DNA of 64,000 nt from Agapetus fuscipes. Taxonomy: Eukaryota; Arthropoda; Insecta; Trichoptera; Glossosomatidae. Both the position numbers and the translations under genes were made by a program. Every line of letters begins with the position of its first letter. Position 1 is the stretch's first letter. The stretch lies in the NCBI GenBank assembly GCA_951799405.1, contig OX637344.1, positions 4,960,001 through 5,024,000 of the forward strand, in the 5' to 3' direction. This document shows, piece after piece, positions 43,227-54,332 of this stretch. A model generated the notes under the pieces. It saw nothing but the letters and a program-made list of their open reading frames with translations. It had not been told where the DNA came from and ran no database searches.

Positions 43227-43261
43227 GACGTTTTGCCTATATCAACGATGTGCTTCTTCAA
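43227..43261 (-). ncRNA. Hammerhead-like motif, left arm
   Basis: On minus TTGAAGA, stem II region GCACATCG...ATAGGC, AAAACGTC. It keeps G8 but C3 is U and the first G of GAAA is lost. Confidence 0.5.
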
Positions 43262-43317
43262 CGTGATGGTAAGTAAAATGGCAATGATTTCACGTAAATC
43301 ATCACTTCACCTTTGCG

Positions 43318-43352
43318 CTGAAAAAGCCCATCGTAAATATGGGCGAAACGTC
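43318..43352 (+). ncRNA. Hammerhead-like motif, right arm
   Basis: CTGAAAA core, stem II GCCCAT/ATGGGC (43326-43331 with 43339-43344), GAAA, palindromic ACGT, C17 at 43352. Only G8 differs from a complete core. Together with the left arm it implies an ancestral CTGAAGA. Confidence 0.6.
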
Positions 43353-43830
43353 CAGAAGCTCCCCCACAGATCACGGCAACAGATCCCGGAAAACATCTCT
43401 ATCTATACAGTATCATTAACCGGTCGTATAGGTACTTACAAACTTCTGTTTTATTCAAGATGAACCATTTTTTAAAGTATGGGTGGTCAACCTTCTACCA
43501 ACCTATTACTAGAAGAAACAATAGTTTCCGCTCCCCACTTGCACTATATGTAAAGCTTAGTAGCGCTTTAAATTACACATGTTTCTTTACTGAGAATCAT
43601 TCAAGATAAAATCAAGTTTTTCCGTTGTATTGACTGAGCATTCCTTCCACACCATTACGCGCAAACATTTCAAAAATAATAATGTTGACTCGAACACATA
43701 ATGCGCAGCATATAATACAAGTTACATGGCGTAGCAATCGAGCGCTTCCATTCCACCACCCTCACAATGTTCAAGGGTGCTATCTCTTGTCGAGCGAATC
43801 CGTCCACAAGTATCCGCACACCAGAGCAAG

Positions 43831-43904
43831 AGTACGCCCAATGATACACCAAATGATACGCCCAACGATACGCCCAATGATACGCCCAAGGACACGCCCA
43901 GTAT
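43831..43904 (+). repeat. 12-bp minisatellite, six units
   Basis: The unit ACGCCCAATGAT is repeated about six times with point changes (ACACCAAATGAT, ACGCCCAACGAT, ACGCCCAAGGAC). Open in all frames because the period is a multiple of three; not a gene. Confidence 0.88.
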
Positions 43905-44169
43905 AAAGCTCAAACGTAGTTATAATGTTAATAAAATAATGAAGGCAAACGGAAACAAATGATTCTCAATTATAAGTGTTTTTAAATTTTCATGGCCGGC
44001 TTCAGATGATGATGATAAGGATGCAGAATCCATTTTTCTGGGCTTGTAGACCATGGTCCAGTATTTATTCTGTAGGCTTCTCTTTTCTTCTTAGAGGCTG
44101 CTACGTTTCGTCAATCGTCATATTCTGCTACGTTTCATCATATTCTCAATTACTTTGATTCTAGTATAA

Positions 44170-44419
44170 TTGAATCAAAGTTGCAAAGATATGTGACATT
44201 GGAGATTCACATTATATGCATTCTCACAAGCAGACACGTTCAAGTTCGCGCTTGCACATGCCGCATGTGAACTTACAACATAAAAACCAGATCTCAAATG
44301 GGCATACACCCTACAACTCCTGCCGTCCTTCCCTGAAACAGGGGGGGGGTGACATTGGCAAAGTGAACCATTTTTACAGCATGGGTTATCAGCCGCATAC
44401 CAACCTACAAGTCAAGGAA
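44170..44419 (-). repeat. SINE-A copy, GATTA subfamily
   Basis: 'caaagttgcaaagatatgtg' to 'accaacctacaagtcaagga'. A G9 run expands the usual GGGG. Confidence 0.83.
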
Positions 44420-44532
44420 CATACACGACAAAGTACATATTTAAAAATCAATAAAAAAATAACACGTATGGACATCAAAACCAAAACAGATTCCAATTTA
44501 ATAAACCCTAGCAGCATTTAATTCTATAATCC

Positions 44533-44765
44533 ATAGTCTAAGAAGGTGCAGAGATATGTTTACATATAAGGCTCACATTAAATACATGCCCAAAGACAGG
44601 CACACATGTAGGTTCTCGCTTACACATTCTTTATATGTGTATACAAATAAAAAAAACTCACTTCAAAATAAACCTTGCAAATCTTGCCGCTTTTCCCTGA
44701 AACAGGGGTGGCTTTGGCAAAAGTGAACCAATTTTTACAGCACGGGGGGTCGGCCTCAAATCAAT
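44533..44765 (-). repeat. SINE-A copy, diverged subfamily
   Basis: Related to 38210-38454. 'gtctaagaaggtgcagagat' to 'ggtcggcctcaaatcaat'. Confidence 0.72.
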
Positions 44766-44862
44766 CAGCGAAGGAGCTTGCTCTTCCTTTATCTGAAAGA
44801 TTTAAATCCATATTTACAATTATAATAACTACACAGTTATAAGAGAACTAACCAATATTATT

Positions 44863-44902
44863 CTCGACGTTTCGGTAGCGACGTAGGCAACGTCCGAAGG
44901 AG
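44863..44902 (-). ncRNA. Hammerhead-like motif with altered core
   Basis: On minus: CTC - CTTCGGA - C - GTTGC..GCTAC - CGAAACGTC - GAG. Stem I CTC/GAG, palindromic ACGT and C17 are present. The core reads CTTCGGA rather than CTGANGA. Confidence 0.5.
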
Positions 44903-45297
44903 GCTCAAGTTGAGTTCTTCAAAAAAAAAACTTTTTAGTTTGTATTGAATATTTTTCGCGGCTCTTATTTAGGAAGCACTATCCTAAAAAACACCCTCAT
45001 TGAGAGTTTAAGTTTTCATATACATTTTTGTAAAACGTTTTGGTTGAGTTGAAACGCGAAGTTGTCTACTTTGGGGTAGAGATCGATTTTTACGGATTGT
45101 GAATTCCACTTTTTCCGGTTTTTCCACTCCCTCTGTTTTTTTTTTTCACATTCGTTCCCCGGGGACCGGAAACTGGGATAGTTTGGATGGGAACGATAAC
45201 TTTTGGTCGGTACCAAAAAGCTGTGACGTGGTCCTATGAAATAAAGAGTTTGTCTGAATTCTGCTATGACCTATATCCCTAGTAGGCAAAGCAAAAA

Positions 45298-45556
45298 AAG
45301 CGCAACTAAGCTACACATATAGTGTTACTTCTTGCCTGCGTTATCTCCGAAGGAGTCGCATGTGGCGATTCGGGACATATTTATTTTTACAGGTATGGGG
45401 GCCGGCCTCACGCCAACCACTTTCATTTGAAGTGGGGGTTTCCCAGCTCCCGGGGGGCTGGTTCTTATTTCTTGTGAAGGTTGAGTAAACCATTGAGATC
45501 GAACCCTTGCTCTCGGCATGGAATCCAAGCATTCTGCCAATTGAGCTATCGATCTA
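45298..45556 (-). mobile_element. SINE-B copy, 5' complete
   Basis: The head includes the complement of 'tgccaattgagctatcgatc', the A-box region. The tail complement is 'gcgcaactaagctacacata'. Confidence 0.85.
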
Positions 45557-45570
45557 GTACAAACTTTTCC

Positions 45571-45764
45571 GTTGTCGCCAATTCTCCTTTGGACCTTTTG
45601 TGACCGGTCATGTTGTGACATGTAAAGGTACATGAATTTTTCAACCCAGCGAAGAACAAATTTAAAAAAATATATAATACAAATTTTGTGCTCCACCGGG
45701 ATTCGAACCCATAACCTTTCATTCAGAGTCCGAAGTGTTAGCACTGACCTACGGACTGATCCTA
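45571..45764 (-). mobile_element. SINE-D copy
   Basis: B box as 'gggattcgaacccataacct' on + and an A-box region near 45745. The body 'ttttgtgaccggtcatgttg' is present. It abuts SINE-B head to tail. Confidence 0.75.
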
Positions 45765-45769
45765 AAGAG

Positions 45770-46345
45770 GGACTAAAATAGTTTTAACTTTACTCCTGAG
45801 TGTTAAATTTTTGGCCTAAACTGTAAATTTGTTAACTAACTTTAATACAAAATTATATTTTTATCAAGAAACCCCCAAAACTAAGGACTGGTCATAGACA
45901 CAGCTTTGACAGACCGCATTCAAAATAACAACATAATTAAAGGTTAAAAAATACAGGTTGAAAAAGCAAAATAATAAAGAAAAATGTTTTAATGGAGACT
46001 GTTGATTTATGCATATAAATGGTACAGATAGAAGAAAAATATAAGTAGAACTAAAAGCTCTCACTGGCTCTACAGTTCACTGGTTCTACGGCGTAGAGGT
46101 ATTCAAGCGTAGACGTCTGACACTAAAGTATCATCACTCATGACATGCATTTTTACACATGCAAAGTTATTTTATGTGAATGGAGAACAGCGTAGCGGAA
46201 TTTTTTACAAAGTCATTTTATTCATCGTCAGCATAAAAATAGTTTCATAAAAAAATAACTAAATTTCATCCTGTATTTTTTTAATATTTTGGACCGTTCA
46301 AATTACATTTTCTTATGTCAGTTTTACTCTTTATTACATTATTCT
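45770..46345. other. Unassigned sequence
   Basis: Nothing recognised. Confidence 0.35.
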
Positions 46346-46349
46346 TTTA

Positions 46350-46590
46350 TCTTAATTGCAAATATATATTGAGATTTAAAATTCATATTTAATGCATGCC
46401 GAAACAAACTCGAATGAGTTCACGTTAACAAATGCTGCATGTGTAGGTACTTACAAAAATTAAAACCTCAAATGAACATGGACTCTGCAACTTTTGCTGT
46501 CCTTTCCTCAAACAGAACTGACACTCGTAAAGTAAACCATTTTTTACAGTATGCGTGGTCAGCCAAATACCAACGCATTAGTCAGCGAAC
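46350..46590 (-). repeat. SINE-A copy, old
   Basis: 'cttaattgcaaatatatatt' to 'ataccaacgcattagtcagc'; many substitutions. Confidence 0.7.
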
Positions 46591-46849
46591 CGTCAAGTCA
46601 ATGCCTCATAACCATAAGTACTCCTTAATATATTGATTTGAAATGAAATCCAAGACGAGGAAATAGGAAATAAGAAAAGAAAATACATCTGTGGGTTGCT
46701 TCAAATCTGGAAAAAAATTCTGGCGACCTTTTGTTAATCTGCTCAATTTTTTTTCTTGAAATCAGTTGCTAAAAAAGCTGCTCTATTTTATTAGTTGTCC
46801 TATTACTTTGGTTTACCTCTTGAATAGATGTGTTTAATCAACGGCTTAA

Positions 46850-47100
46850 TTGACAGTCCCACCCTGTTGAAGACCAACAGATTCTATGTGCGAGGACATG
46901 ATTTATTTCACGTACCGAAAATCCGTCCTGATGTCGTGGCGCAACAAACTATGGCTCAGAGGATTAAGCTCTTAAATTAGTCTAATATAGACATTTTTGA
47001 GTGTAATTTATTAAGATTTAAGAATCTAGTAATAGAGTTCCTCCCAGTATGTTGATGGTTGTGAAGGTGCACTGTAATTAGGGTAACCTGTTGTGAACAA
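46850..47100 (+). pseudogene. CR1/Jockey-type LINE 3' end, second copy
   Basis: Homologous to 949-1210 (minus). GHDLFHVPKIRPDVVAQQ, an in-frame stop, then EFLPVC, and the shared 3' end 'ggtgcactgtaattagggta'. Broken. Confidence 0.75.
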
Positions 47101-47142
47101 AAAAAAGTAGCACCCTTGGGGTAGCTAGTGCAGCCTTTATAA

Positions 47143-47465
47143 CGAAACGCAAACGCAGCTATGCTACACATATAGTGTAACTTCTTGCCGCGTTATCCCC
47201 AAAGGGATCGCATGTGAGGAGTAGAACCTATTTATTTTTACATGTAAAGAGAACCGGCTTTACGCCAACCACTTCATTGGAAGTGGGGGTTCATAAAAAA
47301 TGGAGCTTCCTAGAGGGCTGATACTCATTCTTGTGAAGGCTGAATATTTAACTTTGGGCTTGAAATAAACACTAAAACAGGAAATCATTTCTGACAATCT
47401 CGGTGGGATTCGAACCCGAGCTCACGGCATGGAATGCAAGCACTCTACCAACTCAGGTATCGGCC
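47143..47465 (-). mobile_element. SINE-B copy, full length
   Basis: Head complement of 'tctaccaactcaggtatcgg', B box complement of 'ggattcgaacccgag', tail complement of 'gctacacatatagtgtaact'. Confidence 0.85.
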
Positions 47466-47469
47466 GGAA

Positions 47470-47940
47470 TATTAAATTATCCAATAATCATTATTATAAT
47501 TAAAAACGGAGATCTACACCCAACAATGAATCTAAATTAACAGGAAAAGAGGAGAGATCATACTTAAGTTGATAATATTGATTTAGAAAAAGCGATACGA
47601 TAAGTATGGAAGTTGTGTTAATGTAGAAAGTTCAGTCATTAAGTAGAAGCCTGTAGAATTACAAGCACAAAATTACCTTTGTTACAGGGAAAGTTGGGCA
47701 ATTTTATGTTATAAACGATGTATACACTATACGTATCTATAAATCTTACAAAATATGGGCTTATATTATAAGCACTCTCAACATAAAGCTGTCGGTAAAG
47801 TAATAAATAAATTTATATCAAAGTATATTTATTTTGTTTCCACTTTTCGTTTATTTGATGATGTTCTGAGGACCAAACACTTTCGTAAATTTTGATTTAT
47901 AATTATTGTGGAAATAAAAACGGTTTTCTTATTATGAATA
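47470..47940. other. Unassigned; possible Penelope-like scrap at 47850-47940
   Basis: 'gatgatgttctgaggaccaa' with 'cactttcgtaaattttgatt' resembles repeat ends near other hammerhead families but lacks a GAAA arm. Confidence 0.3.
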
Positions 47941-47944
47941 AATT

Positions 47945-48115
47945 ATTTTTTTCATTGTAGGGGCATTCACTTTGTAATCATTCATCTTAAAAGATAAAAA
48001 ATAAAACAACTTTGTTTTTGATTACGGCGAGTATATTAAGTTCCACGACCGGTTTCGCAAACAATCCGTTTGCATCAACAGTAATTAGTTAGCCGTCAGC
48101 TATAAAAATAAATTT
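47945..48115. repeat. P2 repeat with hammerhead-like core
   Basis: 'actttgtaatcattcatctt' and 'ttgattacggcgag' match the P2 sequence at 10870-10945. Confidence 0.55.
48047..48081 (-). ncRNA. Hammerhead-like motif, P2 type
   Basis: On minus: CTGTTGA - T - GCAAAC-GGATT-GTTTGC (6-bp stem II) - GAA - ACCGGT palindrome - C17 - GTGG. Position 6 is U instead of A; the rest of the core is present. Confidence 0.6.
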
Positions 48116-48177
48116 ATATTTGTTGTTTAAAAAGCAGCCCAGGCGATTTCTATAAATGTACTGAAAAATACGCATCT

Positions 48178-48275
48178 TCATTGAGTTGAACCTATTAGTT
48201 TTCACAGGTAACGAAGTTAGCCTTACAGCAGCTATCTAACTTGAAATAAATGTTACCTTGGCTTCTAGGGCAATT
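48178..48275 (-). mobile_element. SINE-B fragment, degenerate
   Basis: 'gagttgaacctattagtttt' and 'accttggcttctagggc' follow SINE-B order. Confidence 0.45.
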
Positions 48276-48495
48276 CGCAATCTAATGGTTAAATTTTCAG
48301 AATCTTAAATGGAAAGAAAATGGTTCAGTTTCTGGCGTAGCACACAATAACATACTTTTAATATTAAGTTCTTTTCTGGGTTCAAAACATCATTATTTGC
48401 TTAAACATAAATAATCAATCAATATTTGCCTCCAAAAAATTTACGTTTTAAGAAAATAATAAATACATAAAGAATATGTATTGAGATATTAATGA

Positions 48496-48560
48496 TTTGA
48501 GGGCTCTTGAGGTGTAATACACACAATAACAGCGCTCATCAAATAAATCATCCTATGATT
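48496..48560 (+). mobile_element. SINE-D tail fragment
   Basis: 'agggctcttgaggtgtaata' and 'aaataaatcatcctatgatt'. Confidence 0.5.
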
Positions 48561-48564
48561 ATTA

Positions 48565-49600
48565 TTATTATTATTAAGTATAAAAACTAATAAACATAAA
48601 AATAAGGCGAAACAAGGTATTATGTACATATGTAACATTTAAGGCCATTTTATTTGATCATTGGGATTGAAAAATAATTTAATCCTATAACTTAATAAAA
48701 AAGTAGCGTACAAATAAAATGAAATATAATAAAGCTCAGAAAAGAATTTGCGTCACATTTCCGTATTTCAGTAGCTTTTACTGAGAATGGAAAATACAGC
48801 GTTTGAAAATGGCAAATTTGCAAAAATTAAAAAAAAAAAATGACACGAGACTCTGTCCACACAGATAACGCGAAATCCAAACAGATTTAAAAAATGTTTA
48901 AAATTACAACAACAAAAACGTACACACACAATTTTTTTCATATGATTTTATGCTTGGACTTAAAATATAGATTTTTTCAAACATCAAAAAAACTTTTAAT
49001 TTTTTTGTGATATTTAAAAAAAGTATATCTGTTCATTACTTATTCCACTTTTCTTGTTGCTCCATTAACAAGCATTATCTCATGTTTTATTATTCACATA
49101 CAGATACAAGTTAGATACAAATAGAGATAGATAGAAGTTTTCCAGACTTCTAATAGTAACTATGTAAGTGATTTTCACAAGATATTTTGATATACATACA
49201 AAAAAGACTTCTGATACATAACATCATATTTTGCTTTTAAAACCCTTTGCATAAAAAATAAAACAAGAAAAATACGAATAAAGCCTTGAAGAGGGTAGAA
49301 ATATGAATTCGTAGATATGGAATGAATTATTTATCATTTTTTACGATTTACGCTCAAGTGAGCAATGTTTATGGATAGAAATACATTCAATATACATAAA
49401 TGTATTTTATTTTATGCCTACATTATTTATATATCGTAAAAATATTATTTATTATCCAAATAAAAAAGATACATGTATCCTTTATTATGAAATGTCAATA
49501 ATACTCCAAAAAAAGAGACTAGAAACTTTACCTGAAAATATGGTAAAAGACTGACCACCTACATCGTAAAAATGCTCAATAATATTTTGATCGATACATA
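48565..49600. other. Unassigned AT-rich sequence
   Basis: About 1 kb with no gene or repeat partner found. Confidence 0.35.
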
Positions 49601-49601
49601 G

Positions 49602-49838
49602 AACGCTTGTTCGATAGCTCAGTTTTTAGAATGCTTTCTTTCATGCGAGAGGGCTAGGGTTCGATCTCAACTAAGAGTGTAAGAAATGATTTCCGGTTTC
49701 GACGCGTATTTCAAACCCAAAATAAATACCTAAAACTTTTATCAGCCTTCACAAGAAATGAGAATTAGCCCCCTTGGTAGCTAGGAAACCCCCTACATCA
49801 AGTGTAAATGTTGGCGTAAGACCAGCCTTTTACTTACT
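49602..49838 (+). mobile_element. SINE-B copy
   Basis: GATAGCTCAGTTTTTAGAAT and GGGTTCGATCTC (A and B boxes), body to 'aaatgttggcgtaagacc'. Confidence 0.78.
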
Positions 49839-49929
49839 GCCCCAAATGTAACATTGAATTGATGAATTCAAAAAGAAAGTTACTGAGAAGATTTGACGAG
49901 ACCTAAATCTATGATAGGTCTAAAAATTG

Positions 49930-50168
49930 ATCTCAATCTATGAACTAAGTTACAAAGTTGTACTAACATTCAATATTCACATTAAATGTATGCCCACAAG
50001 CAAATAAGTATAATTTGCACTTACACAACATTAAAAAATAAAAAAACAAATCTCAAATAAACATAAGCCCTTCAACTTTTGCAGACCTTCCCTGAAACAG
50101 GTGTGACATTGGCAAAGTAAACCATACAAAGTAAACCAGTAAAGCATACCAGCCTATAAGCCAAGGAA
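49930..50168 (-). repeat. SINE-A copy
   Basis: 'gaactaagttacaaagttgt' to 'accagcctataagccaagga', with a short internal duplication of 'aaagtaaacca'. Confidence 0.75.
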
Positions 50169-50169
50169 C

Positions 50170-50745
50170 ATACACAACAAATAACATTTTCAGAATCGTT
50201 GAAGCCAAGAAAATAAAAACAAAAATTGAGTAAGATGCAACCCTAAGTGAAATTTGAAATAAACACCTAAAAGGGGTTATATTATTGTGACAAAACCACT
50301 TAACTTGCTGTTACACATTTTCACTTTTTTACGGGCGAATCCGAACAAAGGATTTGTTTGTTTTTTGTTAGGGGGAGTGCTTGTTGCCGCCAAGAGCCGA
50401 CAAAACTGTCAGTCTCCATTTGAATCAGAAAGTTGCTTCAACACCTCTTCTTCCCTCCATTCCCCCCCTCGCTCCCTTTTCTCTTTCCAGTGACGTCACT
50501 GTGATTGATGGTAGTTGTTTTAGAGTCACCCCATACAACACACGCCACTGTACAATTCACACATCGAGCTTCAATATTAACTGAGAAGATGAAGTAACAG
50601 AGAGGAATTCCCAATGGCGACTTATATACCTACTGCTTTTTTGCAACTTTTATCAAAGATGAATTGCCAATACTAGTTCTTTAGTTCATGATCTTTGGGA
50701 AAAAAAGAGTAAGTAAATAGATATATATTTATCGGTGATATATTT
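50170..50745. other. Unassigned sequence
   Basis: 50330-50560 is somewhat GC-rich, but the overlapping frames there have no motif. Confidence 0.3.
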
Positions 50746-50747
50746 GT

Positions 50748-50950
50748 CGGTGTTATGGCCGCGGGGATCAAGTCAGGTTATTTGGAACCGGATAACGTTG
50801 GTTCGAATCCCGCGACGATAGCTTCGAGCCTGGTTCAACCGATGCCGTTGCATGCACACAAGCTTCTGCTTTTGCTTGAAGACAACTGGCCAGGCAAAAT
50901 AGGTTGGTGGATTGCATTCCTTTTCACAAATCTATTTTTATTAAAAAATT
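50748..50950 (+). mobile_element. SINE-C copy
   Basis: Closely matches 35248-35460: 'ttatggccgcggggatcaag', GGTTCGAATCCCGCG, 'aggttggtggattgcattcc'. Confidence 0.82.
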
Positions 50951-51087
50951 ATATAAATTTGATACAGTAAGTGCGTAAACGCGTATTGTACAGAATCGCA
51001 CGAATAAATGGCAGACGACGAACCTTTAAGTTTCCGGTTCCATTATATAACAGCACAGAAACATTCTAATAGTTTCATTGTAAAATT

Positions 51088-51300
51088 AGTACGAGGCTGT
51101 ATTTGTTCAGTCTGCCAATGTCAACCCTGTTGCATGGAAGAGCGACATGATCTGCAGGGCGTATGCGCATCATGGATGAGGTGTAGATTTTTATTTTCCG
51201 AGTACACATGCATCATGTGTAAACGTGTCTTTACACGTTTCTGCTTTCAATATCAATCTTAAATGTGAATATATAGAGAAGACAACTTAAGTCTAAATTT
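51088..51300 (+). repeat. SINE-A relative, strongly diverged
   Basis: 'gtctgccaatgtcaaccctg', 'agtacacatgcatcatgtgt' in SINE-A order. Confidence 0.5.
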
Positions 51301-51417
51301 CATGTTTGCAACTAAGATTATCGATTAAGGACGCTGTTAATACGTTGGAAGACTTCTTCGTTTGTTACCTGATCATGTCATAAGATCCAAAGCATTTTAT
51401 TATTCGGGACTAGGTTG

Positions 51418-51646
51418 CAGTGGCGAAGGGTGCCATACAACTCGATTCCCATCGGTTTCCCTTTTAAAATGAGGCAAAAATGATAATAAAGTAAACTGCG
51501 TGGTTTCAATGGGGAAAAAATACATATTGATTTTTTGGTTTTAAATGTATTTTTTTACTTTGTGCCTATATTTTATAACTACTGTGTTGCCTCATTTTAA
51601 AAGGGAAGCCAATGGGAATCAAATTGTATGGCACCCTTCGCCACTG
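51418..51646. repeat. MITE-2 copy, 229 bp
   Basis: Terminal inverted repeats of about 55 bp from CAGTGGCGAAGGGTGCCATA to the complement 'tatggcacccttcgccactg'. CTAGGTTG lies on both sides (51410-51417; 51650-51657, offset by three bases), suggesting an 8-bp hAT-type duplication. Confidence 0.8.
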
Positions 51647-51666
51647 GCTCTAGGTTGGTATGAATT

Positions 51667-51925
51667 CCTTGACTTATAGGTTGGTATGAGGCTGACCACC
51701 CACACTGTAAAAAATGGTTCACTTTGCCAATGTCACCCCTGTTTCAGGGAAGGTCAGCAAGAGTTGCAGGGCTTATGTGCATTTGAGATTGGGTTTTTTA
51801 TATTGTAGGTCCACATACGGCATGTGTGAGCGTGAAATTATGCGTGTCTGCTTGTGGGAATGCATTTAATATGAATATCAAATGATACATATCTTTACAA
51901 CTTAGATTAAGATTTAGATTTAGAC
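51667..51925 (+). repeat. SINE-A copy, GATTTA subfamily, near consensus
   Basis: TTCCTTGACTTATAGGTTGG to TTAGATTAAGATTTAGATTT. Confidence 0.88.
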
Positions 51926-52241
51926 TCAGTATTGTAATCCTGCTCTCCAAGGCTTATAAAAGCGTTTATCTTTCTAAATCTTACCCTTCCATTAATGAAC
52001 ACATTTCAAAAGGATGAAATTTAGACTCAACTTGTCTTCTCTATGTCAGTCCATCACTCTTCCATACAAAAACGTTTTTTAACAGACACGTGTCTTGTCT
52101 TACAACCATATACGCTTTTTATCTCTCACATTTTTTGTCGATTTAATGTTTCAAATACATTTCATGAAAGAATGTGAGTGAATGCGTATGTTTTTGTTTC
52201 GAATAATGTACATGCTTTTCATTTGTAATCATTTTTTTTAA

Positions 52242-52460
52242 ATTATCTATATCTATGTTGCAAAGATATATAAATATTCAAAATAAATATTAAATGCATG
52301 CCCACAAGCAGACACGTGTAAGTTAAAAATTAAACAAAACCTTAAATGAACATAGACTGTTCAACTCCTGCCGCCTTTTCCTGAAACCGAGGTGGCATTG
52401 GGTAAAGTTAACCAATTTTGTACAGCATAGGGTTCAGCCTCATACCAACCTATAATTCGC
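52242..52460 (-). repeat. SINE-A copy, internal deletion
   Basis: 'ctatgttgcaaagatatata' to 'cataccaacctataattcgc'. Confidence 0.75.
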
Positions 52461-52464
52461 AGAA

Positions 52465-53100
52465 TACAAAAATTTCGGAGTCTGAAAATAAATAAATAAT
52501 AAAGTTGAAATAAAATGTCCTACCCGCCAACATTGCAAATTAACCACCATTTCATTCAGTCTTTGCATATTTATTTCAAGCCGTAGAAGGATATTGGCAA
52601 AAGTCAAGAATGAAAGTAATCTTTGGAAACAAAAATATCCGAGTAAATTTCGCCGGCCAAAATTTTCCTGATTGATTAAGAATATTTCTGAAATTGAATT
52701 AATCTCCGATGAAATGCACAAAAGCGGAGGTCGGAGAATAAAGCGCCCTTTTATTGGCGCTCGATTCCAAAATTGATTGATTCCGCCTTTTGAAAATTGG
52801 GGGGGCAATTCCTCACCCCGAAAATTTCATAATTTTGAATTTTGATTCTTTCCCGTTTTTCCTTCATTTATCCAGATCATAATAAGTGTAATAAATCGCT
52901 TAATTTACAATATTTGGATGATTAATCCAATTAGGTATACAAAGATGAAAATAAAACCTTTCTTGTAATTCAATTCGGTTGCATTATTATTTGTATGACT
53001 TATTTTTAATATTGAAAAACTGTAATTTTAGCTCACATGCTTTCTATGTAATTATGTATGCTGTTGTTTTTCGTTTTTCCAATAATAAATGGGTATAAAA
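52465..53100. other. Unassigned sequence
   Basis: No gene supported. The 122-codon minus frame at 52440-52808 has no motif and overlaps SINE-A. Confidence 0.3.
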
Positions 53101-53106
53101 TAACAT

Positions 53107-53330
53107 AAGTTGGTATGAGGCTGACTACCCATACTGTAAAAAATGGTTCACTTTACTAATGTCACCCATATAACAGGTAAGATTGGTTGAATTGCATGGG
53201 CTAGGTTCATTTAAGATTGTTTTTTTTATGTTGTTGGTCCACATGTGGCATGTGTAAACGCGAATTTGTACGTGTCTGTTGATGGGAATGCATGTGATAT
53301 GGACCTTAAATGTATCTTTTTAAATTTGAT
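53107..53330 (+). repeat. SINE-A copy
   Basis: 'taagttggtatgaggctgac' with 'ggtccacatgtggcatgtgt'; the tail is worn. Confidence 0.75.
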
Positions 53331-53518
53331 TCTTACTTTTTCCTTAGCCTTTTTTAGCCCACTCTTGGACGCAAGCCTCCTTCAATTTTTGTTTTTCGGC
53401 TGCTGTGTACAGCCACAACTTAGATTATGGATACCAAAATTAAGTACGATAAATATATATTTTTGTATTATCCGTAGATTTTATCCGACTATTGAAAATA
53501 GAAGACGTAGATGAAATT

Positions 53519-53802
53519 TAATCTAATCTAAGTTGCAAAGATATGTTACATTGGAGATTCAAATTACATGCATTCCCACAACCAGCCACGTACAAGTTCG
53601 CGCTCACACATGCCTCATATGAACCTACAACATAAAAACTAAATCTCAACTGGACATACACCCTGCAACTCTTGCCGTCCTTCCCTGAAACAGGGGTGAC
53701 ATTGGCAAAGTGAACCATTTTTAACAGCATGGGTGGTCAGCCGCATACCAACCTATAGTCAAGAAACAAGGAACCGCATACCAACCTATAAGTCAAGGAA
53801 CA
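53519..53802 (-). repeat. SINE-A copy with duplicated 5' end
   Basis: GATTA subfamily. The 5' terminal 'ccgcataccaacctata' segment occurs twice (53743 and 53773), a tandem duplication of about 30 bp at the 5' end. Confidence 0.82.
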
Positions 53803-54332
53803 ATAAATTTAAGATTTATTATCAATTTTGTGTCGAGAACATAAGTCTTATTTTTATTCGATCACGTTTAACTATATCCAATATCCATGCACATTCTGCG
53901 ACGGGGGTTGAATTTTGTAGCTCAGAATTTTCTTTGTTAAAAAATGTAAACCGCATTTCAGAATGTATCCCATACTTTAAAGTGTACCCCGCATTTCAAA
54001 ATGTACACATTGCTTCAAATATTTACTAGCTGGGCTTCAAAATGTATCCTGCATTTCAGTGTGCACCAATTGCATCAAAATGTTCCATCGATTACAGAAT
54101 TTACGATTTTTTTCAAAATGTACGCTGGGCTTTAAATTATACCCGTTATTTCAATTTGTTACCCTTTACTTCAAAAATAGCTCTGCTTTGAATGTGAACC
54201 GTATTTGTAAAAGGAAACAGCTTTTCTCTTAATTATTTTATGCTAACATGTAGGTACCTACTACCTAGTGCTTTAAAATGAACCCTGCGTTCTAGAAGTT
54301 ACTCTATTTTTAAAATGTACCTCGAACTTAGT

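Larger units (their letters stand above)
43164..43456. mobile_element. Inverted-repeat hammerhead element inserted in SINE-A
   Basis: The arms 'gagatgttttccgagatctg' (43170) and the complement of 'cagatcccggaaaacatctc' (43380) face each other and extend over 90 bp. Each arm holds a hammerhead module, so two ribozymes point inward from opposite strands. Confidence 0.7.
42985..43505 (-). repeat. SINE-A copy split by a hammerhead-bearing element
   Basis: 42985-43163 and 43457-43505 make one minus-strand SINE-A. TGAA is present at both junctions, a possible 4-bp target duplication. Confidence 0.72.

Noticed and set aside
43682..43962. ORFs with RPMI or NDTP repeats
   Set aside because: Explained by the 12-bp minisatellite, open in several frames.
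47860..47895. Possible hammerhead at CTGAGGA near 47871
   Set aside because: No pairing stem II and no GAAA downstream; kept only as possible repeat scrap.
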